A stretch of 64,000 nt of DNA from Casuarius casuarius. Lineage: Eukaryota > Chordata > Aves > Casuariiformes > Casuariidae. Under the pieces are notes generated by a model. The model searched no databases, was not told the origin of the DNA, and worked only from the letters and a program-made list of their open reading frames with translations. Of this stretch, positions 13,401 to 25,890 are shown in pieces (within the stretch, counting starts at the first letter, position 1; every line of letters begins with the position of its first letter). Location: positions 1 through 64,000 of the forward strand of contig PTFA01000101.1 in NCBI GenBank assembly GCA_003342895.1, read 5' to 3'. The translations under genes were made by a program, and so were the position numbers.

Positions 13401-16400
13401 CAATAATTTTTCTTTGAAAATAAATCAGAGTAGAGATTTTTTCTTTGGAGATTTGTAGAAAACACAACAATATGTAGTTTCTTCCATCTCAACCCATCTC
13501 AGCAATGAAAATGAGCTTGAATGCATTTGAAGGGCTTAAACTTTTTTGTCATGCTGAGTGGTATAACTGGATTGTGACTCAGACAATTGCAGTAGAGTAG
13601 AGTTTGCTTGGTGCGTTGTGGCTTTCTTCACGGACTTGTGAATCGGAAGGCCAAAGGACTCCATTCTGGTATCCAAGATAACCTTGTCCTCTTCTGCCAC
13701 ATGCATGAATGCAGCATTGCCTCATGCACTAGAGATATTGCCCATGTCAAGTCGCATACTGAAGGAGGAGTTTCATCTTGGGTCAGTGAGGCCCACAACA
13801 CTGAGCTGCTGCTTAGAGACTTGCCACCGGTTCTCAGTGTATTTTCTGATAAGGATTGCAACCCCCAGCAGTAGATTTTCTTCTTTCACTTCTTTACCTA
13901 TTGGTGCATAGATTACAAATCATGCAAGTGGACTGCTGAATATGTGGAGTTACACAGCAGCACTGCACAGCAGATAAGGGAGAAAGGGGCTTTGCTGTAG
14001 AAGCAATCATTTTTGTGGGTCTCATGCCTAATATTCAACATTCAGCAGTGCCTTTGGCCAAGGATTGAAGGTTTCCCTTTATATTTTGACCACTGAAACA
14101 TACTGGTAGGAACGATCAAGTAAGTATCTGAGAAACTCCTGAAGGAAAAAAAGAAAAGTCTAACTTAGAAACGAACCAGCTGTAATTTCCTTGAGTTAGA
14201 GATAGGACCCAAACAATTATTTTGGCTGAAACTGGTGCAGCTTTGGAGAGTTACAACCTTCACACTTAGACCTTTATCCGAAATCCTCAGGGAGCAGGTG
14301 TCTCTTTAGAATTGGCCTACCAGTGTTTTAGGTCTGGCACGCTTTAGAATCCAGATCTGAATCTTAGGTTTCAAAATAATGGTTTTGGATGACAGTAATA
14401 TTTAGAGGTGTAAAAGTAATGTTTTACCAAAATGTGCTTTGAAGGGGGTATTAAAAACTGGTTTTCCTTCTTCGCTCCTCTCTCCTTAAGTGTTGCTTTA
14501 GACAGGGGGAAAAAAAACAAAAAAAGCCTTTGGAATTGAACTTAGAGGAAGTGGAGTTGTCTGCTCTGCGAAAATAAAAGATTAACAGATACTTTTTGGA
14601 ATGCGATCTCTTCAGAACTAAACGCTAATGGGGGTTGAAGTTAATTATGCATTTAACTTCTGGTTAATGTCTAACCAGCTAGGGCACTGGGTGTACTCAT
14701 GTCATTTCAACAAAATATACAATATGACTCATCTAAGCAATGGATCAGCCCTATCTTGGGTCTACAGAAAGGTTTACTATTTTCTGTTAAGAAAATATGA
14801 GCTATCAAGAAAGGTAAATGTTCCATACGCCCCATGCTATTGACAAACCTTGAAATCACTTTGGTATTTGTTAACTCTTTGACAAGCAGAAATGATCGGC
14901 TTAAAATAAAACTCCTCACAAGAATAATTTTATTTAGGAGCAACTACCCTAATACTTTTACTCCAGAAATCTCTTTAATTCATTTACAGATTGGTTAATC
15001 TATTTTCTTCCCCCTTATAAACTAGGCTGGAAGAAGAAATAGACTGATCATGTCTGAGAAGCACGAACGTGAAAGAATATTAAGTTTCACTCTCTATTCT
15101 TACTAGCTCGATTGCTGGCCTGCTCTGGGAGATAAGATTCTCAATAGATCATCTTTGTTTTTAAATTCCCATTATCACTGAGTTACTTTCCATCAGGCCA
15201 GTTTCTCATCAAAAGCCCTACCTTAAAGAGTTCTGGTTGCTTAGGCATGCTGGATACAGCTGTACTACCTATCCTGACCTTAAAATGCTCTTTGAGATTG
15301 ATGTTTACCAAATGCAATTGGAAACGGCCTGTGTAACATTTCTCTTCACAGATCCCAGCACCTCACACTATATTCAAACAAATAATTTTTCTAATTGACC
15401 ATTTTTATAAATCCCTCATTCAAAGTACTCAGGGATTTACCCTCTCCTCAGTGCTTGCTTTCTTCCCTGTGATCTAATTATATAACTCCCTTTCCTTTTA
15501 AAGTCTCACTGTTCAGAAGATCACAAGGGACAACATTAGATGATTAAACTTAGTATAACTAACTGTATTGCCAATGCTATAATACCGTATGGAGCTCAGC
15601 TGAATCCTGATGGGTCAGTTCCATTCTCTGAGTTAAATCAATGAGCAAATACTGCAAATGTCAGTCTTTTTTGTAAAAAATAACCTAAATGTTACTTAGG
15701 TAAAGATAGCGAAAGGTTTATTCAAGATCAAGATGTTTGTAATAACCCTTGGAAACCCGCATTTTTGTCTAATGTGAGCTTATGAGCTCAGTTGAGAACA
15801 CGAAGTCGAAGCAAAAACACTTTCATTTTTCTTACAAAAGCGGAGAAAAAGGTGTCTCTTACAGAAAGTTAAGCATATTTTATCTCTCACACAAGGAATC
15901 TGGAAATTGAAGTTTTATTATGAGTCATTTTTTTCAGTTCTATATCTGACCATTTTTTTCATATATGTTCATTTCTGCAAGACATGACTCAATATTTAAT
16001 ACAAAACTCTGACAGTGTGTTATTGGTATCAGTACTATAAATGTTTGTCTAGTGCGTTAGGCAAACTACTGCAGGATTCAGTTTCATGTCGTATAAGGAG
16101 AGGAGAACAGCCTTTGTTGAAACTTTGATCTTATCCTTATCAGCATTAGTTCTTTGAGCTCCTCAGATAATACGCTGCATAGAAGAGTAATGATCACAAG
16201 TTGGATAATTCTGCAGAAAGGGAGTGTTTCATGGAAAATGTAGAAAATCTTCAAGAGGTCGGGGGAAAAAGGTAGTGAGTGTTTCTGAATTGTGTTGAAA
16301 TATCTCCTACGGCTCTTCTCCTCCCATTACTACTAGGATGTTTTAACCTTCCCAGGCAGTGGAAAATATTTTAAAGGGAGTTTACTTTGTATATTTAGCA

Positions 16401-19400
16401 ATGTGGGAAAGCTATGAGAGGGGTGTTCCCTGAAAGCAGTGACTCATCCCTTGTGTTGATCCTATAAGAATAAGGGCTTTGTTTACTATGGAACTGCTGA
16501 AATACGATACATTTCTATTTAGGCAAATAGCTTTCATTTTACGTACCCAAAATTAAAAATCCACAAAACTGAATGAAACTTTAATGATATTCTTACTTCT
16601 TCCAGGAATGGCCCCCATTTTTTCTACTGTTTCTCAGACAGAACCCTTGGTCTTGAAGGCTCTGAGTATATTGGCATGTTTCCCTTCCCAAGTCGCAGTA
16701 TAATTTACAGTCTTACTCTGATAAGAAAATTCTGAACATTCTTTCTCTCGTTTTGTGGTTGAAGGAGATACCTCTCCTTATGCCCAGGCATTTAATGACT
16801 AGAGCATTTTTCTTGTGCGACAGTGTTGGAAATAGGGGTATCTCTGGATAGCCAGATGATGCCGGATCCCCAGTTTGTTCTCTGATTTGAAGCACCAAAT
16901 CCAATTGCTTTGTAACTCCAAGGTTAAGTGTTTTCAGTGTAACACTTTCTCTATTATTGAAAATGGTCCATTTTATTTGGAATGTTAGACTTCGCCTTCA
17001 GGTGAGGTCTCTCTCTAGCTTCTAAGCTATTAAGGCTTGGTCCAATAAATATTTAATTACTCCATACAAAAGAAAGCAGATTTTGATAAAAGAGTCCTTT
17101 TTCTTTCCCCACTAGCTATACAAGAAGCTTAATCCTTTACCTTTGTCTTCTTAATTCTTCCTGAATTAGCCACCTAATATAGATGATGTGAATACTGCAT
17201 GTGTTACTGAGGGCTGTGAATTCTATCTGGTGACCAAACATCTGAAAGCTGATGTTGTAATGCTGGGTTTAAGTACCTGCATAACACCTAGCCTACATAC
17301 ATATGGGAGCGGCCGCAAGAAACTCTTTATTTAAATCAAATTACTGTGATTCAGACTAATGTGACCCTTCCATCTTAATGAAGATCAATCTACATGTTTT
17401 AGATTTTTTTGCAGGGTTTGTAGTGTGTAGGTCGCATGTGGTATGTGTCCAGTCAGATAGTTTTCTTCTTTAGTAATTGGACAAAGACCTAATGATTTTG
17501 CTTCCTGGCTTAAGACAGGAGTCTAAGAAAAGTAGGATAGATTACACTTAAATTTCTGCTCATTGACCACTGAGAGAGTTCAGACTATTATCAATGTAAA
17601 ATTTAGATATCTAGTATAAGCTGAAGTTAAGTAAGATGAATCTTACCCCAAATTGCAGTCTTCCTGTCATAGTTCCATTCTTCCAACTCTGGGAGCAGGA
17701 GCAACATATATTCAATGAGAAAGAACGAATTATAGAGAGGCCAATCTGAAGCAACAGAGCTCACCATCTTCTTCACATGAATTACTAGATCTTGAAAAAG
17801 TTGAAAAAAAGAGAAAGGTTTGAACAGACTTAAAGAAAATTGACTATCACAGCCACTGTCTGTGGTGAAAGCAGTCTGGAAGGCTAAAACTGTTATATGT
17901 GGGGGGAAGAGTGTGTCCTTGCAGGTCATAGCTGCAAGCTTGATTGAATTCAGATAAATGATATTTTGGTTGCAGTTGCACATGAAATGCAAGAATAGTG
18001 GAAATATTTTATATTCTCACCCTATCTGAATAAACTTTCCAGCATTATGTAGGTCCCAGGAGGAGGAGCTGGACTGCAACATTCAATTCCATAAATTCAT
18101 TTACCCTAAATATCTTGGAAGAAACATTTTGGAGTTATTAGACTAACTTTTATTGCCCTGATAAAGCAGGCAATAAATTGACCTCACAGAAGAAACTCTC
18201 TCCTCCCTCTTTTTTTTTAAGCTAGAAGTAAATTGTTGTCCCATTTGTTAAGCTCAAATAATTGAACTACAACTATTCACTAACTATTATCTAAGTAGAT
18301 TGACACTTTTCATGTCAAGCAAGCTCTGTCATACTATAATTAGTTTAACTTAAAATTCTGTTTCAAGGAAAAACAGCCTTGAAAGTATTTATTCTGAATT
18401 GAAAGCCCAGGTTCATTTCTTCCACTTGTAGTCTGATACTTCCATTAGAGCTATAATTCTGCTCTTTTAATGGCTTCAATGAATTGTTGCTAGCTGACCA
18501 CAAAAGAGTACAATCCAAAGTTTTTCAAGCTTCTGGAATGAAACCATAATGCAACACTGAGAGCTCCTCCTGTTTTCCTAGGAAACTCCACTGACAGCTT
18601 GGTCCACATGTTAAAGTCAGAGTCACAGCATGTTGAATCCATTATCAGTCTCACATCAATTGTCATCTGAAATTCCCAGTTACACAGTCCAGAACACAAA
18701 ATGACAAGAGAAACACTGTAATAAAATGCAGAAAATGTTTCACTTGAGTATATCTCTGTGTATGTATCTATACACATCTATATGTATGTTAATTTTAATA
18801 TTGCCATTATAAACAGCAACTTCTTATGCCTGTTTATAATGCTCATAAAATGTTCAGAGATTCGACTAATAACACATTAGCACTTAGCCAGCTGGAGAAT
18901 TGGTGACGGCTGCCAATTACTTAGAATACTTCTGATAAACAATTGTTCCTCCCCCTCTTGAAATATATGGAAATGGACTATTGTTATTTTAAGTGATGCT
19001 GTACTGAAATGGCACCTGTGCTTGCTGTAACATAGAACATTGTATTCCAAGTAAGAAACAAAGCTACATGGGACTCCATGTCCCAACCTATTTTCTGCAG
19101 AATTTATGAATCCATTCGAGACAAAAGAAGGAAAAAATATGACAGAGTAGATATCTTCATTGCTTTCATTTGGACCAGGTTAACCTGTCACTTACTATGC
19201 CATGTACCCATCGTACCAAAAGACTGAGCACGTTTGTGAAGCAATGAAGATGGTCAAGAGAATGGGGGGTTTTTAGTCATTATTCATGAGATATACATAT
19301 ACATTAAATACAAGAACATGCCTCAAGGGCTCAGTAACTTCTGTGCTAACAATTTAGGCATGCCTCACATTCCTGTTCACTCAACTTTTTCCATGAAGTC

Positions 19401-20940
19401 ACCTAGTTTCTTCCAGTTGTTGCTATTTCATATTCCAGTAATAGGGACAACCCATATAATTTGTTTTTATGACTCATGAGCTGGCAAAATGGGATTTAAA
19501 TATTATTAAAATAATCCAGCATTCTTAACTTCCTGCATGAACCTCTCTTGCTCCAGTGCAACTCGTGAAATAATTTCATAGCCAGTAGAATGGCTAGTTA
19601 TGGTAAAACAATATGCTATTATTGGGGTATATGGCTTTTTTACAAAAAAAATAGTGTCCCCTTTGATCAAGTTAAACCTCTGCATCTTGATCAAGAACAA
19701 AGCAGCACTTTAAATGTATTTATAGCAGTGAGAAAGAGAATTTTTTCTTTAGCTCTCAATGAAGTAGCAATATCAAAATTTTTATTTGATTTCAAGAACT
19801 GTGTTTTTTTTGGGGGGGAAACAAGCAATTACTCCACCTCCTCATTCTCCCATACAGATGGGATAAATGTAAAGATTTATGATCACATGTAATTGCAAAA
19901 CATACCAGTAGGAGCCAATAAAACATTCAGAAAGCTACAAAAATCAATATATTGGTCTTTGTTCTCCTCCAACATTAAATAGATAAACCAATACCAAAAT
20001 CAAAACCATTTTTTAAAAATACATATAAACCTCTCCAGGCGTAAAACTATTCAGACATACTGATATTCGCCTGTAGGACTAGGGCTGTGATTCACAGAGG
20101 CTTCAAAGTCTAATAAAAAGATTCACGCAAATTAGTTTTCCAATGCACAGAGTTGTTAGGATTCAGAGTCTGGTTGTATGTGCATACATATATGAGCCTG
20201 ATATTACTAGTGTCCTCAAAGTGCAGGCTTAGGCTCTGAATTTCAAACGTATCTGGAATTGTTCCAAAAGAAGGTTTGGGGTCAAACCCTTCTCCAGTCC
20301 ATCCCATGTAAAACTAAAGTGTCTTCTCAGAACGCATTTCTGATTTTTGTCTGGGTCCAAGAAAATCTTTCCAAGCACTTCACCCACGCCCAGAGGTGCA
20401 GTCTGCTGAGTATATTTTAGAAAATAATGCTCGCTGCAACTGGCATATGAAATCAGCAAGCTGCCTTCCTTTCTCCATGCTCTGTGACTGAACAAAAAAT
20501 GCTACATTGTCCTGAAGTATTGTAACATGCTATTTTTTCCTGGAAAAAACATAAGTCTGATTGAAGCCAATTAACGAGATTAGAGTTAAATGATTTACAT
20601 GCTGTAATAAAAAAAATCTGCTATAGTCAGTGTTCAGATCTGTTTTATCCTCAAGGCTTTCCCATAAATGTCTCTTGCCAAAAAAGGACTGGAATGACCT
20701 CCAACACAGGCTGCTTGACTTCACTGTACTCTTGCTTCTATTCTAATCAGACTTTGAATGGTAAATATTTACTAATTGCCCTCTGGGTAAATAATTAACA
20801 AGTCTTGATCTGTTTTGTTCAAGTAAAGTTCATCTGGCAACGCTTTCAGATCGCAATCTAGACAGGTCTATCTTAATTAAATGTCTTCTTCCTGCACCAT
20901 TTTTAGAAGCAGAGGTTTCGGTCATGTGTGGATTAGATCT
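7407..20940. other. AT-rich non-coding DNA, no gene seen
   Basis: No reading frame here is convincing; the longest, 121 codons on the minus strand at 17627-17992, has no recognisable domain and biased low-complexity composition. I see one possible ancient repeat (listed), a 15-nt palindrome at 10566-10580 (TACTGTT-T-AACAGTA), short A and T runs, and a lone GCGGCCGC at 17311-17318 in otherwise AT-rich sequence. Nothing else stands out. Confidence 0.6.
11565..11640. repeat. Possible ancient interspersed repeat fragment
   Basis: The phrase 'gcctaagtgcccattctaag' followed by 'ggtggatctgtg' is reminiscent of the 'taggtgcctaa...ggatctggg' theme common in old sauropsid repeats. It is decayed and short; no family is assigned. 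Confidence 0.3.
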
Positions 20941-21150
20941 GTGACGGGGCAATAGAGCCAGGAGGGACCTGGAGAGCGCAGAGCCTGAGCGGTGCCTGCT
21001 CCAGAGGGAGCTGGGCAGGGGCCGGGGCCAGGGCCGGGGCTGGAGCCAGCACCGCTGTGGCAACCGGTGGCCCCGGCTGGGCTGCGATGGGGCTGGGCTG
21101 GGGGGAGCCCGGGGGGCAGCCACAGCAAGGGCTGCCGGCATCCTCGGGGC
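20941..21150. other. GC-rich islet with G-rich degenerate repeats
   Basis: By direct count about 159 of 210 bases are G or C (roughly 76%), against an AT-rich background on both sides with sharp edges. The + strand is strongly G-biased, with recurrent GGGGCTGG and GGGGCCGGGGCC-type words and about a dozen CpG dinucleotides, giving minisatellite-like texture and several G-runs that could form quadruplexes. Frames open through it on both strands (for example 20830-21195 minus) are Pro/Arg/Ser/Ala-rich and are explained by composition. It may be a small CpG island, a degenerate minisatellite, or a local gene-conversion hotspot; I cannot choose between them. Confidence 0.7.
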
Positions 21151-23029
21151 CATGACAATCAGCAGAAAATTTATGCTACCACTCTTAACAGCCACGTGTA
21201 ACCTGCTATTTTTTCATATTCTCAGAGCTTTTCCAGATCTGTGCAGTTTTTTTTCCGTGATGGCCATGGTCAGATTCCTATGTAAAAGTCAGCTTTCTTG
21301 CCAAACGCAGAGACTTTTCAGGAAGTCAGGAGTGTTAGAGCTCCTCAAAGAAAAGGTTGCAGTATATATATTTTTTTCACTTACTTCTGAAACAGTGGAA
21401 TAACGAAAAACTTCCATGCATATTTCATGCCAAACCACATGCTTGAAGCATGATAAAGTCGTAAGTACCTAAAAATCACCATCTTACAATAGTATCTTAT
21501 CCTTAAGAAGAGCTCTTGTCCCATTTTGCCCCAATGCCACGACTTACAGAAGCAGCAGGTCTGAGACGAACAACATTTTTTTAAACCACTCAGTACTGGG
21601 GAAGATTTTAAAGAACTCCATAAATGCTTACAACTGCTAGATGGATGGGCATTGTGGTCTGTAATTACTTAAAAACAAAAAACAAAAAAAGCCTATACTG
21701 TGGTGAGTTTAATAAAATGATTTGCTCAACAAGAATTTTGCTTTAAAAAGAAAGTGTGAGGATGAATAAAGAACACAGAAGTTAATACTTTTAATGGCGT
21801 GTTAAATCAATAAGACATTCACATCTGGAATAGTACATTCATTTTAACTGTAATCTGTCTTAAAGGTTCAGGAACAAGTGACAAACTATTAGACATGAGG
21901 AAGAATGAAAGGAAGGACTGATTAGGTTAAAGAAGAAATCAGCAAAGGGAAGAGATGATAGACATACACAAACAATAATGCGAGAAGGTTTTTGAGCATG
22001 CTTTGTTACCCTTTGTCAGTCTTTCTCTTATGGAATTTCAAAACAATTAGTTTTTGATACAGATAACAAGAACATCTAAAAAACATCTACCATATGCTTC
22101 AGGGCATACCTCAAATAATAATCTTAAGGTAGCAGGAAGAAAGTTCTCCTATTTTCTTAATTATCTTGTACATTTTCACCATGAAGCTGATCTTAATCAA
22201 TTGTATGTTAGTAGAGAGTGATCAAAGGGAATTTAAAGTTGTATATCACCCTAGTGATGTAGGACATTTCACAAAGTGTCTGAAGTTCTAAGTTTCTGTT
22301 CTGCTTTCCTGAGTCTCCTTGGATCATGCCTGTTTTTCTTGGATCCAATATTAGGTTAAGAAAAAAAATATCCAAACCAGGTATGTAGGTCCTTAATTTC
22401 ATCTTATGCTGATATACAATATAAAATCCCAATAACCATATGTTGTACTTAGGGAATTTCTTTTAGTCTAAGGCCAAAAGTACTAGACAATATCTAACGT
22501 GTCCCAGTATGAAAGTCATGCTATTAAATTATCAGTATTTGCAATAGAATTCAGTGACACTGAAAAGAAAGACAAAAAAAAGGCGACAAGCCTTGTCAAG
22601 GCTTCTCTGGTGACTGTGGCTTTCTCTCTCTGATGAGATGAAGACATAAAGGAGATGCTAGTGAAGCAATTTTCGACATCAATTTATTAATACATTTAAA
22701 TGACTAATCAGAGAACAGAGTAGTGTGCTAAACTGCATTAGAGTATAAAAAATCCTCCTCTCGTGTCCTTTCTGATCTTTTCCCTTCTCAATATCTATTA
22801 AATGCAGATTGCAAATAAAAGAATATTAAAATAAAATACAATAAAATAATATTAAAATATTTACATAGCTTTTCCAGAATAAACTATCTTTTCTATTGTG
22901 GCTTCTGTTCCTTTTGATGGTGTTGGAGGGATTTGAGTTTTTCTGTTTTTGTTTTTCCTAGAAGCATACAAAAGCTGGCAGCCAAAAAAAAATATTTGCT
23001 AGGTAGAAATGCATGGAAAGGGATAATTT

Positions 23030-23175
23030 CTCCCTTGAGATATTTACAATTTAAGCAGACATCTGGGTGGGAGGAGAAGAAAGGCAGCACTAAAGAGGGT
23101 CACAGAACAGGTCAGTGGCAGAGCTGTGAAGAGAAGCCAAGTGTCATGTCATCAGCTTTAGGGTCCCTAGACGAC
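23030..23175 (+). mobile_element. Decayed MIR-like (tRNA-derived) SINE fragment
   Basis: The order of phrases matches the 3' half of MIR-type SINEs as found in birds, turtles and crocodilians. A 'ttacaatttaagcagaca' segment near 23045 is followed by a GGGAGGAGAA segment near 23070. Then comes 'gggtcacagaacaggtcagt' near 23098, and 'ggcagagctgtgaagagaag' just after, which corresponds to the typical 'ggtcacacagc...agtggcagagctggga' block. Several indels and substitutions show great age. The family call is from memory and was not checked against a library. Confidence 0.5.
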
Positions 23176-25794
23176 AACAGCTTCTTGAGAAATTTCATTG
23201 ATATCTACATACTTTTTTTATCAAAATCCACTCAGCAGAAATAATATTTTGCTCTAATTCTCTTAAGCCAATCAGGCATGGCGAGATGCTTCATCACCTA
23301 GAACTGTAATAGAGTGCTGCAGTTGCCTCCAAAAACCTCAGGAATGTGTGTGCTGGGGGCGAGGGGGAGGTTTAGGGATCTTCTGAAGAAATATGAAAGA
23401 TGTTGCATGACCAGAGCTTGTCATCTTGACTGCTAATCGAGATCGAGCCTGGAATCTGCTTTTTGACTACCCCGGCCTTCTGCCATCCTGTCACTCACTA
23501 TTCACTTCCTGTTCCGCGTTTTAAAGTTTTGGCTTGAACGTGGATTATATATGTGGTTTACAAAGTCAGGTAATCAATAGCCAGTGAAACATAGCTGGGG
23601 GAAACCAGGCAGGGTTCATGTTAGTTTTCACTGAATAAGCTGTTATATAACTTGTGAGAGCAAAATATGACTTTTCTCATTATTGGACTTTCTCCCTTAC
23701 TCCTGATCTTCTGACTTCTTCAGGTCAAAAATCTGCTGCCGAGATTGTGTGGGAAATTCCTGTTGAAATCAGAGATATGATTGCTATTGGACCCAATCAG
23801 TGTGTAATCTACTTGTGTTCTGGTTTTAATTGCGTAAAGACAGGCAGTTTTGAATATAAATAGCAATCCCAGTGACACGGATCTTTACACATCCAGAGCA
23901 CAGATCAAACCAAGTTTTCAAACATGTTTTGCGTCTTTGCTTTTATATTTTGGGCTTCCAACTAGTCAAAAGTAGAAGTGCCATATTTCCTGTGTTATGT
24001 ACTTCAAACTGTGACCAGAAGGAGAGGCATGGAGTCATGGGGAGGTGTGTTCCTACCTGCCTTTTCTGTTTGATTTTGCTGACTCAGGAAGTAGTTCACT
24101 TGGTCATCTGATACATGGTTTTTTCTGAACTTTTTGAGATTAACCTGTTGTTGTCTTACCTCTATAAGGGCAAAGGAAAACTACAGCAAAAGAGTTGTAT
24201 TTTCTCAGGTAGTGTCAAGAATGTAAAATCTCATTTCAGGTCTTAAACTCAAGATGCTGTTGATATTGTTGCTATAAAGTATGAATTAGTACATATTTTC
24301 TATTCCCATGTATTCTGGGTTTCTTATACAATATTATACAGAGGACATGTTTTATGTACTGATCTTATCACACACAAGGACTCAATGTACTGTAATTTAC
24401 ATGAACTAAAACAAAAAAAAGACAGAATATTTTCCCTACCATTGAAAATAGGAGAGCTAGTGCTTTATTTCATGGATATATATTTCTGTAGTCTTGTTAA
24501 AACCAGTTTCATTGACCAAACACTACAATAAAACAGCGAAGTTTTTATCTTCATCTGGATATTTTGCAAATGTTTACTCTTTCTGTTGCCTTGCCTGTTT
24601 TGAAGTTAACATTAAAAAAGTACTGGAAAAAGAATTATAAATTGAGTAATAATGTCACTAAGGGTCTATGTTATTTTAATTAAAATAATGTAGGGTCTTT
24701 CATCTTCAAGGATCTCAAAGTAATACATGCTCTCTATATATTTACATCGTGCCAGTACTGTTCTCATCAAAGCCTGTGTTGATATTTTCTTTGATGTCAA
24801 GAAGTGCAGTGTTTGTCTTCAAGACTCCCAAAACATTAAACATGGGAGAGAGGGAGATGAACAAGGAAGACCAGGCTTGAGGAGATGCATTTGAAGGCTC
24901 TGAAGCACTTCATGAGAAATGCTGTCTGTACTAAATGGCCTACTACACATGCTTAAGAAAGGATTAAGAACAAGGTGTGGACAACGTAATCCTCTTTTTG
25001 CTGTGCTCTCCCAGTTTCTGGGAATCAGCAGCTAAATGCCTTCCTGATCCAAAGACTTTGTTTACATTCTTGTATCAATATGCACTAATGGATATGTTCA
25101 CCATTAAACCTTGCATTTCTTTTTTGAATCCATTATACTCTTGTCCTCCGTAATATTCTGTAGCAACAAATTCCACCGGGCAGGTCCTATAATTATACCT
25201 ATATATCTTAACTCTATACTGTGCATAACCTTTCTACTCTAAATCGTGATATCTCTTCAGTCTGTAAATAGTACCACAAATAAGGAATGCTGGCTAGAAT
25301 ACAAAACTTTCTGGTAGAATTGGAATAAAAACACACCATATCAGTGATATTTTGTGCATCAGTATAAATCTCCTCAGAAGACAGTCTCTTCTCCTAACAA
25401 AGTGCTTAAAATCACAATTTATGCAATTTTGAAGGAAGTTAGGTTAAGTAAATCAGCTAATTTGAGATAATATGGCAGTGCATTGCCTTTGACAACATAA
25501 TTTAGTCTCTCAGTTCACTGAGGAGAAGGGACTTGAAGATACATTTTTGCTACAATATTTTAGAAGTAGAATAATTTTTAAGCTAATGATGATCGGGTTA
25601 CTGATCACAAGCATATCCAAAAAGGCCATCTTTATTTGTCACAGCTCTTAACTTCATATCCAGATGACAGTGTTCTTTCATTCTGGCAGTTGTGGAAGAA
25701 GATAAAAAGATAGATTGAAATCATAGTTTCCTATATTTCTAGGGTTGCAGTGTCCAGTCTTCAGTTCAGGCAAGTAAATGTTGTACCAATGACC

Positions 25795-25890
25795 TGGAGG
25801 GGCTGAAGGGTCAGAAAAGACTGAAGATCTGATTCTCTCCTTCTGACATAAATCAGGAGTAACTTCACTGAAGAATCTTGGGAGGACAAT
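25795..25890. repeat. Possible ancient SINE-like fragment
   Basis: The core 'gaagatctgattctctcctt' followed by 'cataaatcaggagtaacttc' resembles a widespread sauropsid repeat theme ('ctgattct...aaatcaggagtaactccattgaag'). A related copy in the opposite orientation lies at 32175-32280. The similarity is partial and the family is not assigned. Confidence 0.35.

Noticed and set aside
17311..17318. GCGGCCGC word, considered as a cloning-vector junction
   Set aside because: Flanks on both sides look like ordinary genomic DNA with no vector sequence.
17627..17992. 121-codon minus-strand frame
   Set aside because: Hydrophobic and Phe/Leu-rich composition of AT-rich DNA; no domain or conserved block.
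20830..21195. 121-codon minus-strand frame rich in Pro, Arg and Ser
   Set aside because: It is explained by the GC islet it crosses; the residues are low-complexity and the flanking parts look random.
25110..25190. Possible reversed LINE tail ('gcaacaaattccacc')
   Set aside because: Only about 20 bases resemble the pattern; too weak to call.
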